Assembly (NCBI GenBank): GCA_038322995.1
Contig: JBBQGM010000112.1
Location: forward strand, 1-11,338
DNA from: QHXQ01 sp038322995
Lineage (GTDB): Bacteria > Acidobacteriota > Blastocatellia > Pyrinomonadales > Pyrinomonadaceae
Reading direction: 5' to 3'
Length of the DNA stretch: 11,338 nucleotides
Shown here: in pieces, positions 7,001 to 11,338 of the stretch
Layout of the letters: each line of letters starts with the position of its first letter
How positions within the stretch are numbered: position 1 is the stretch's first letter
Position numbers and translations under genes: made by a program
The notes under the pieces: model-generated
The model's input: the letters and a program-made list of their open reading frames with translations, nothing else
Databases searched by the model: none
Told to the model about the DNA's origin: nothing

Positions 7001-7493
7001 TATTGAGGACTGAGCCGGTCGCGACATCCCACGACAACACCGAGCTGTTGATGGCGCTCAAGAGTATCTTACCGTCCGGGCTGAAGGCGATTGAACAGCC
7101 GACCCCGTAACCGGCTTTCAGCACCTTCAGCTCCCGCCCGCTGGCAACGTCCCAGATTCTGATCGTCCCGTCCCGCGCGCCGCTGGCCACCACCTTGCCT
7201 CCCGGGTGAAACGCGACCGACCCCACTTTGTCCGTGTGTCCGGCGAGGAGACGAAGTTCGACGCCGCTCGCCACGTCCCACAGCCTGACCGTGTTATCGC
7301 CGCCGCCGCTCACCGCTAATCTGCCGTCGGGGCTGAAGGCGATAGACATGACCGCCTCGGAATGTCCAGTTTGGACGACGAGACTCGGCTTCTGCGCAGA
7401 CGCAGTCATCGTGAAGTGACAGAAAGGAATAAAGATGGCGGCCCGGTAAATAGCACCCCACATTTTGCGTCGGTTTTTATTGGACTGAGACAT
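4056..7493 (-). CDS. Exported WD40-repeat caspase-like (C14) protein
   Basis: A 1145-aa protein. Residues 1-33 look like a signal peptide: basic KNRRK, a hydrophobic stretch, and an ASA cleavage site before QKP. Residues about 42-635 hold 14 WD40 repeats (SIAFSPDG then IKLWD units), enough for two seven-bladed propellers. A beta-rich linker follows, then a caspase/metacaspase domain from about 831 to 1075 with His 934 (YFAGHG) and Cys 995 (VIDACNSG), the expected catalytic pair. It ends with RPRVFYRRELEAHP. I prefer ATG 7493, with AGGA nine bases upstream, over ATG 7592, because the signal peptide then lies at the N-terminus. The substrate is unknown. It probably cleaves proteins outside the cytoplasm, with the propellers as scaffold; that is inference. 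Confidence 0.9.
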   Translation of the reverse strand: MSQSNKNRRKMWGAIYRAAIFIPFCHFTMTASAQKPSLVVQTGHSEAVMSIAFSPDGRLAVSGGGDNTVRLWDVASGVELRLLAGHTDKVGSVAFHPGGKVVASGARDGTIRIWDVASGRELKVLKAGYGVGCSIAFSPDGKILLSAINSSVLSWDVATGSVLNRFEARNSYVSCLALSRDGKTLAVGYDHPSLPVGDGSDDSTIKLWDVARGVEERTLRGHSDAITSLAFSPDAAVLLSGSKDKTVKLWDVSGGKERRTLRGHSSSIYSVALSDDSKLIASGGFDGIKLWDTRGNELRTLHGHSKAVACVTFKPGTVVLASGSYDKTIKLWDANIGTELSTWKGKVDPINALAFSPDGKLLVGGQGFVGKLWDLKEGVGTHSLSGFTYTVESVAFSPDGETLATGAESLKLWDTTTGVEQSRFPADAKYIDSVAFSPNGRLLASLDVQDLRIRDLKSGAEAKTAFEVGRGLHSLAFSPDSKLLAMGEDDGIISLWDAQTAKPLRIITGSLGKISSVAFSPDGKTIVSGTWLGNFFPGVYLFDVESGKRIREYNGHTGTVTSVAFSPDGKMLASASKDSTVKLWETATGRELFTLKSSTAAVNVVAFSPDGRLLASGGEDAQIRLWDVATGAELASLMALGDKDWIVTMPDGLFDGSPDAWKQVLWRFNNNTFDYSPAEAFFNEFYHPGLLSEVIQGRTPRAPRGISQLDRRQPRVSITRTGGTTSARVADRSVTLTVRIVDAAVVGGGAGVQAGPATLSGARDVRLFRNGLLVKVWHGDVLKGQPSATLEATIPVVAGENRLVAYAFNRDNVKSADADAVITGADSLKRKGTAYILAVGVNSYANAQYNLKYAAADAQDFADEVRRQQTQLERYERIEVVPLIDSDATKVNILAALKLLAGSTDPLPAAAPRSLSQLKAAQPEDAVVVYFAGHGTAAGNRFYLIPHDLGYAGGRNALDEAGLKTILAHSISDEDLQAALEEVDAGQLFFVIDACNSGQALEAEEKRRGPMNSKGLAQLAYEKGMYVLAAAQSYQAAQEASQLGHGLLTYALVEEGLKQMAADNEPKDGSVLVREWLNYATRRVPDMQLDKMKAARGLGLNLAFDEGERELDLSRRVGQRPRVFYRRELEAHPLVIARSTATSPR

Positions 7494-7594
7494 TCCTAGG
7501 AATCCTTGCCGCATGGCGGCAAGCGCCTCCAGTATGCGCTGAACGCTTTTGTCTGGATCACGACCTGTAAGGCGGCTCAGATGTTCGTCCATAA

Positions 7595-7698
7595 TAGGAT
7601 TTACGCAGTTGGACGAAGAATCAACACCTTACGGGAAGTCGTGATTTCGCTAAGCCCTTTGTTTTCAATAAAGCCTTGTTTCAACTGCGTAAGTCCTA
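7595..7698. mobile_element. MITE-like element, 104 bp with 19-bp terminal inverted repeats
   Basis: Left end TAGGATTTACGCAGTTGGA and right end TTCAACTGCGTAAGTCCTA are inverted copies at 17 of 19 positions. The interior has no coding frame. Both ends carry TA, so a TA target duplication is possible, as made by IS630/Tc1-type transposases; a fragment of such a transposase lies at 8416. It sits directly upstream of the longer possible start of the WD40-caspase gene, so it may have brought in or replaced promoter sequence. Confidence 0.6.
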
Positions 7699-7756
7699 AA
7701 TACTATATCGCTCTTGCCCTTCTCTAGAAAATAGTCTTATCCCTGCTATACTTGCG

Positions 7757-7860
7757 GTGTCAATAAACTGTAGATTTCTGACATGCAATTGCAAGCCTTA
7801 AAACCACCCGCAAACATTGAGGTTTTATCATTCATTTTTAGAGGGGTTTTTTGACACTCT
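7757..7860. promoter_or_regulatory. res: Putative res recombination site upstream of resolvase
   Basis: TGTCA at 7758 and TGACA at 7779-7783 bound a 26-bp imperfect inverted repeat, the size and end sequence of a serine-resolvase subsite. A third half-site, GTTTTTTGACAC (7846-7857), is the reverse complement of GTGTCAATAAAC (7757-7768) with one mismatch. Position just before the recombinase gene matches the usual res layout. A -10-like TATACT lies at 7747-7752. Confidence 0.45.
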
Positions 7861-7872
7861 CCTTTTATCCAC

Positions 7873-8361
7873 ATGATGAAAGCCGGAATCTACGCCCGCA
7901 TCTCCACCCACGACCAACAGACCTTGCCCATGCAGCTCAAGGCCATGCGCCGTTATCTCAAGCAACGCGGATGGAAACTTCATCTGCAAGTCGAGGAGTT
8001 TGGCTCTGGTGCAAAGCAGCGCCCCAAACGCGAAGAGCTACTGAAAGCTGCGCGCCGTCGTGAAGTAGATGCCATCGTAGTGTGGAAACTCGACCGCTGG
8101 GGACGATCTCTAGCTGACCTGATTGCTTCACTCGCAGAGTTGCGCGATCTTGGCATCGCCTTCGTCTCACTGACTGAAGCCTTGGACTTCACCACCTCGG
8201 CAGGTCGAGTGATGGTCGGACTACTTTCGGTATTCGCCGAGTTTGAGCGAGACATGATCCGGGAGCGGGTCAAGGCTGGCATCGCTCAGGCACGTTCGGA
8301 AGGTAAACAGCACGGGCGGCCACAGACTGCTATATGGGAGCTACACCAAGAAGTGGATTAG
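7873..8361 (+). CDS. Serine recombinase (resolvase/invertase), C-terminally short
   Basis: A 162-aa protein with a full resolvase catalytic domain: the YARIS motif gives nucleophile Ser 11, LDRWGRS holds Arg 75 and Arg 78 beside Asp 74, and FAEFERDMIRERVKAG is the long E helix. It would cut and exchange DNA at paired res sites. The normal family has about 180-200 residues, ending in a helix-turn-helix after GRP. Here GRPQTA is followed by only IWELHQEVD and a stop, so the DNA-binding domain is missing, either by frameshift or deletion. The start codon lacks a clear ribosome-binding site. It is divergent from the WD40-caspase gene and preceded by res-like repeats. Confidence 0.85.
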   Translation: MMKAGIYARISTHDQQTLPMQLKAMRRYLKQRGWKLHLQVEEFGSGAKQRPKREELLKAARRREVDAIVVWKLDRWGRSLADLIASLAELRDLGIAFVSLTEALDFTTSAGRVMVGLLSVFAEFERDMIRERVKAGIAQARSEGKQHGRPQTAIWELHQEVD

Positions 8362-8415
8362 CGACTAAAGTAAGCTGACGGCGGCGGAGAAACTTGTGAT
8401 GCTTGGAGTGGCAGC

Positions 8416-8559
8416 ATGCTCAGTGAAAAAGATTATGCGGAAGCCTGTCGGCGGTATAAAGACCGGCGGACGAAGTTACCTGAACGACAGCGTTACCACG
8501 CCTTGATCCTTGTGACGCAAGGTTATAGCTACCGAGAGGTCGGACGCATTTTTCGATCT
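8416..8559 (+). pseudogene. IS630-like transposase, N-terminal HTH fragment
   Basis: ATG 8416 has GGAG seven bases upstream and reads MLSEKDYAEACRRYK, then PERQRYHALILVTQGYSYREVGRIF. This is the amino-terminal helix-turn-helix typical of IS630-family and related transposases (usual form: RARILLLAAEGLSYREIARRLGVS). After about 8559 the frame continues to 8838 but only as Arg/Ala/Cys-rich chance sequence antisense to the minus-strand gene, so the DDE catalytic part is absent. Its broken end coincides with the right junction of the inserted segment. Confidence 0.6.
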
Positions 8560-8909
8560 AGGTACACCCGCCGCGCCCGCGCCAACGGCGCCTCAGTGGG
8601 CGGCTGTGGGGTCACCTCAGCCGCGGCCACATGTGCCTGTACGAGACCCAAGACTTCGGTGTTGACCGCTGCTGGTAATTCTTGCAGCAAGAGATTGTGG
8701 CGCACGTCAACCCAGAAGGCGCGCCGCTTAGCTTCGTGGGCCGTGGGGTCATGGTGCACTTGGGTGAGGACGGCCGGTGCCATCCGGCCCAACTCGGCGA
8801 CGACCGCGAACGGCGCGTTCAAGTGGTCAGCGCGGTAAAGGAGACAGCGCGTCTGGTCGCCCTTATGCGGTTCAAACTTCACCCGCCAGCGTGGTTTATC
8901 ATCGCGCAT
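8529..8909 (-). CDS. Hypothetical protein, probably cut at right junction
   Basis: ATG 8909 with GAGGG about ten bases upstream. The first about 115 residues read as a genuine soluble protein: MRDDKPRWRVKFEPH, then RCLLYRADHLNAPFAVVAELGRMAP, then EAKRRAFWVDVRHNLLL. No family is recognised. The final residues (after LARARRVY, about 8562) lie antisense to the transposase fragment and are probably not native, so the original C-terminus is likely missing. It lies downstream of the ParA pair on the same strand but is separated from it by two hairpins, so it is probably a separate transcript. Confidence 0.6.
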   Translation of the reverse strand: MRDDKPRWRVKFEPHKGDQTRCLLYRADHLNAPFAVVAELGRMAPAVLTQVHHDPTAHEAKRRAFWVDVRHNLLLQELPAAVNTEVLGLVQAHVAAAEVTPQPPTEAPLARARRVYLDRKMRPTSR

Positions 8910-8966
8910 TAACTAATTCCCTCTTGCTTCATAATCTTCCCTCGGGTATAAGCAGGTACACAAAGA

Positions 8967-8985
8967 GCGCCCCGCCACAGGGCGC
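8967..8985 (-). terminator. Terminator-like hairpin after ParA operon
   Basis: GCGCCC (8967-8972) and GGGCGC (8980-8985) form a six-pair GC stem around seven bases. On the minus strand it is followed by TCTTTGTGT. It lies about 100 bases past the stop of the winged-helix gene, in the right place to end that operon. Confidence 0.45.
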
Positions 8986-8997
8986 GTTCATCAGCTC

Positions 8998-9038
8998 AAG
9001 CAAGCCACGAGAGCCGTCAACCTTATCGTGGCTTTGCT
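8998..9038. terminator. Second hairpin, 12-bp stem with one bulge
   Basis: AAGCCACGA (9002-9010) pairs perfectly with TCGTGGCTT (9026-9034); adding the flanking AGC and TGCT extends the stem to 12 pairs with one bulged T. There is no long T-run on either strand, so it may be a bidirectional or factor-assisted terminator, or a transcript-stabilising structure. It lies between the winged-helix gene and the preceding hairpin. Confidence 0.4.
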
Positions 9039-9081
9039 GTATCTAGCGGCGCGCGACTCTACACAGAACGCACGCGGCGCG

Positions 9082-10173
9082 TTAGCCGGCGCGCAAGTTG
9101 GCATGCTTACACTTGGCGACGCCCTTCTCCTGCCCTGCTGGATACCACCAACCAGAGCCGCCGCAGTCCGGGCACTTGCTCGCGTCAACATCAGGCTTCG
9201 CTTCTGTCGGCGTCGCTTCCCTGCTCTCGCGCTCAAGCTGCGCCTTGTCTTTCTTCCACAACCGACGACGTAAGTGTTCGGTCAGGAACGCGGGCACGTT
9301 GGAGACTTGGCCCGTGCGCGCCGCCGCGATCTGCAACTCGGCAACGAGCAGATCGGCCAGTTCGCTCCACTTGTCTGCGCTGATACTCGTCTTGCCTGTT
9401 AATTCTCTTTCAGTTGCTCGGAGCTTATCAAAGAACCGGCGGGCAGCCTCATCATCAGTTTTTTGCTCAGAAGTCTTAAAAGAAGTCTTAGGAATCTCAG
9501 AAGCTGTTGCCGCTGTTGTAGATGACCCCTGATCACCCTGGGCCGAATCTGCTCTGAGTACTCTGGGCAGTTTCGGCCCAGCCTGATCAACCTGCGCAGC
9601 CTGATCAGGGTGCATATGGTCGGCTATTTCTTCCGGTAGCCAAACCCGGTACAAATTGCCATCATGCTCGCCGCTCTTATCGTCCCAAGAAAGCAGTCTA
9701 ACCGCGCGCAGATGGAGTAGGTTGTCCCTGAGTGTATTGGTTGAGCCGATGTGTGCCCCGCGCATGATGGTGGCGCGCGTCAGGCGGCATTCCTTACGCG
9801 GCACAATCGCGCCGCGCGTCTGCGCGTATAGAAAGTCATAAATCTGTTTGCTCTTGCCCTTAAACAACCCGCCCGGCACTGCCTTGCGACTGATGGAGTT
9901 GGCGACTTTCATGAAATCGCGCATAGGCGCGGCCGGTGACTCAACCACTACGCGCTGACCATGCGCACCCTGCGTAGGCTGTTTACCCTGTGCAGGCTGA
10001 TCAGGCTGTGCAGTTTCAGATAAGAGCGAGGTATTAAAAGCGGGCGCATCTTCGCGGGGCGCATACTCTTCGAGCAACCCGTCGAGATGAGAGCTCCGGT
10101 TACGCGGCCCGGGCGGCGGCGCAATCGCTTGCTGTAAATTATTTCTTATTGCTGCGCGGGACTTCTTGCTCAT
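9082..10173 (-). CDS. Winged-helix DNA-binding protein with C-terminal zinc finger (ParA partner / replication initiator-like)
   Basis: A 363-aa protein. About residues 85-190 form a winged-helix region (KGKSKQIYDFLYAQTRGAI, TRATIMRGAHIGSTNTL, then GNLYRVWLPEE), a pattern I associate with plasmid replication or transcription factors of Acidobacteriota. A Gln/Asp-rich linker follows, then a helical block (LADLLVAELQIAAARTGQV, then FLTEHLRRRLWKKDK). It ends in a zinc-finger-like C-x2-C-x17-C-x-H. ATG 10173 was chosen because GGAGGG lies seven bases upstream; a TTG at 10191 is less likely. It overlaps the end of parA by 35 bases, so the two are coupled. No ParB follows, so this may be the centromere-binding partner or the initiator; the sequence does not decide which. 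Confidence 0.75.
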   Translation of the reverse strand: MSKKSRAAIRNNLQQAIAPPPGPRNRSSHLDGLLEEYAPREDAPAFNTSLLSETAQPDQPAQGKQPTQGAHGQRVVVESPAAPMRDFMKVANSISRKAVPGGLFKGKSKQIYDFLYAQTRGAIVPRKECRLTRATIMRGAHIGSTNTLRDNLLHLRAVRLLSWDDKSGEHDGNLYRVWLPEEIADHMHPDQAAQVDQAGPKLPRVLRADSAQGDQGSSTTAATASEIPKTSFKTSEQKTDDEAARRFFDKLRATERELTGKTSISADKWSELADLLVAELQIAAARTGQVSNVPAFLTEHLRRRLWKKDKAQLERESREATPTEAKPDVDASKCPDCGGSGWWYPAGQEKGVAKCKHANLRAG

Positions 10174-10963
10174 CCAACAAGCCCTCCTCAATTAGCACGT
10201 TTATGACCTCGGCCATCAACTTATGAAAAGCGAACGTAGCCGCCGAGTCCGGCTGCGCTTCGACGACGGCTTGGAGTTGGGCAGTCGCTTCGCCGACGGC
10301 GACGAGACGGGGAATTGACGTGTTAAAAACGAAGTCGCTGCCGAATTTCGCAACCACTTGCTCGCGCACGTCGCGGTCGAGCTTCTGCCGCGCGTTATGG
10401 AGCGTCGAGAGTGCCATGATGATCTGCTGTGGCGCATGGATGCGCCGCACCTGGCCGATGGTGCGCAGCAGTTGCGCAATGCCGTGCAGGGCAAACATGC
10501 TCGTCTCAATCGGAATGATGACGAGGTCCGACATCGCCAGCGCATTCAGCGTCGGCGTCTGCAAAGAAGGCGGCGTGTCGATCACACAGAAATTATAATT
10601 ATGCTTGGCTGCCAGCAGCTTCTGCTTCAGCAGCAATTCGCCGGCGACGCGCTGGCTGAGCAGCATTGACTCGGCATCGTGGTCGAGGCAGGAGGGCAGC
10701 ACGTCAAGGCGCGGGCGCGCCGCTTGAATATAGGTTGAGTAATCGTCACGGTCGCTCAGCATCAGCCGGTGTGACGTGCGCCGGGTCTCTTCCAACTCTT
10801 GCAGGTTAGCGCCGAGGGCGAGCGAGAGGTTGCCTTGTGGGTCGAGGTCGCAGGCAAGCACGCGCGAGCCTTGATGCGCCAAGAGGACGGCCAGATTGAG
10901 CGCCGTCGTCGTCTTGGCTACGCCGCCTTTGTGGTTGGCGATGGTGATGGTCTTCATATGCAT
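10139..10963 (-). CDS. parA: ParA family partition ATPase
   Basis: A 274-aa protein with the deviant Walker A KGGVAKTT (residues 12-19, signature Lys 12), the switch CDLDPQGN (Asp 39 and 41), and Walker B CVIDTPPS (Asp 129). Short N-terminus, so it is the small ParA/Soj type without an HTH. It should bind ATP and nonspecific DNA and move plasmid copies apart with a DNA-bound partner. The start may be ATG 10963 or ATG 10957; no strong ribosome-binding site is visible at either. The downstream winged-helix gene overlaps its end, forming a two-gene operon. No ParB-like gene is present in the window, so the partner is probably that neighbour. Confidence 0.93.
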   Translation of the reverse strand: MHMKTITIANHKGGVAKTTTALNLAVLLAHQGSRVLACDLDPQGNLSLALGANLQELEETRRTSHRLMLSDRDDYSTYIQAARPRLDVLPSCLDHDAESMLLSQRVAGELLLKQKLLAAKHNYNFCVIDTPPSLQTPTLNALAMSDLVIIPIETSMFALHGIAQLLRTIGQVRRIHAPQQIIMALSTLHNARQKLDRDVREQVVAKFGSDFVFNTSIPRLVAVGEATAQLQAVVEAQPDSAATFAFHKLMAEVINVLIEEGLLDEQEVPRSNKK

Positions 10964-10972
10964 TTACACCGC
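10961..10972 (-). promoter_or_regulatory. 12-base motif at ParA start, also upstream of primase leader
   Basis: GCGGTGTAAATG on the minus strand, whose last three bases are the ParA start codon. The identical 12-mer is at 2961-2972, where ATG opens the MDWLS micro-ORF. It may be a shared translation-start or operator element of the two operons. Confidence 0.3.
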
Positions 10973-11179
10973 TGCCAGAGAACGTAACGATAGATCAGTC
11001 GCGCTAACCGCGCACCAGCCATCATCTAGCGCACGCGGCTGTTGGACTATAAGGGCGGTCGCCGCCTTAGCCTCTCCACCCGTTCAGTTTTCAAGCCCGC
11101 GCTTAGGTTATCAATGGCGCGTGTCGGGTACGTTCGGCGCACATTAGCGATCAGCATCCGACACTTGAGAGCTATGCCG
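10964..11179. other. Intergenic region upstream of parA
   Basis: No gene is seen. It should hold the parA promoter; a minus-strand TATAGT is present near 11047 but without a good -35 box. Inverted repeats include GTGTCGG (11121-11127) with CCGACAC (11158-11164), 30 bases apart just after the PilZ gene stop, and a bulged AAGGGCGG/CCGCCTT hairpin near 11049-11066. Either could be an operator, a partition site or a terminator for the PilZ gene. Confidence 0.35.
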
Positions 11180-11338
11180 TCAGCGTTTGGGCACCGACTG
11201 CGCGCGGTAGTGTTCGACTAATTCAGTCAAGCCCGTGCGTTGCTCCGTAGTCAGATCAACAAACTCGATAGCCACGCCCGCGCCGCTCAGATAGTAGACG
11301 ACCTCGCCGACCAGTTGCAGGTGCCCCGCCTCGTGCGG
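11180..11338 (-). CDS. PilZ-domain protein, C-terminal part
   Basis: Minus-strand frame open from the right edge of the window to a TGA at 11180-11182, giving the last 52 residues. HLQLVGEVVYYLSGAGVAIEFVDLT followed by TEQRTGLTELVEHY is the closing strand and helix of a PilZ fold, with the G-x-A/G-I-E/x-F pattern. PilZ proteins commonly bind cyclic di-GMP through RxxxR and D/NxSxxG motifs, but those lie outside the window, so binding cannot be judged. The start and full length are unknown. It is separated from parA by about 216 bases with an inverted repeat, so it is likely a separate transcript on the same strand. Confidence 0.75.
   Translation of the reverse strand, partial: PHEAGHLQLVGEVVYYLSGAGVAIEFVDLTTEQRTGLTELVEHYRAQSVPKR

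Noticed and set aside
7494..7592. Longer start of the WD40-caspase gene at ATG 7592
   Set aside because: It would bury a good signal peptide inside the protein, has no ribosome-binding site and begins right at the MITE-like edge.
1..11338. CRISPR array, tRNA or rRNA genes
   Set aside because: No regularly spaced repeats, no tRNA arm consensus and no rRNA-like sequence were seen.

Overview
The window looks like part of a plasmid or integrative element from a GC-rich bacterium. I infer Acidobacteriota, probably class Blastocatellia, because the DNA-binding protein at 9082-10173 and the WD40-caspase protein at 4056-7493 resemble proteins I associate with that group. That placement is from memory, not from a search.

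Layout. (1) 1-156 is AT-richer and gene-free, with short repeats. (2) 157-2928 is a minus-strand operon with overlapping genes: a possible leader ORF, a RepB-type (archaeo-eukaryotic-like) DNA primase, a TubC_N-like docking-domain protein and a 79-aa unknown protein. (3) 2930-3490, upstream of that operon, has no convincing gene but holds at least six inverted repeats, one of them 21 bp with two mismatches. It could be a replication origin with single-strand initiation hairpins, or a structured RNA. (4) 3492-about 3945 holds two plus-strand ORFs of unknown function, the second cut off at its 3' end. (5) About 3945-8560 looks like a foreign insert with broken genes at both edges: an IS200/IS605-like transposase N-terminus, a large exported WD40-caspase protein, a 104-bp MITE-like element, a res-like site, a serine recombinase lacking its normal C-terminal DNA-binding domain, and the HTH start of an IS630-like transposase. 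(6) 8562-8909 is a minus-strand gene cut at the right junction. (7) 8910-9081 holds two terminator-like hairpins. (8) 9082-10963 is a minus-strand pair, ParA ATPase followed by a winged-helix/zinc-finger protein, probably the partition and replication-control module. (9) 11180-11338 is the C-terminal end of a PilZ-domain protein.

The backbone genes read together as a replicon: primase plus adaptor for initiation, ParA plus a DNA-binding partner for segregation. The central segment is cargo made of insertion-sequence debris and a caspase-like protein. The least explained parts are the hairpin-rich region upstream of the primase and the pairing of a TubC_N-like docking protein with that primase.
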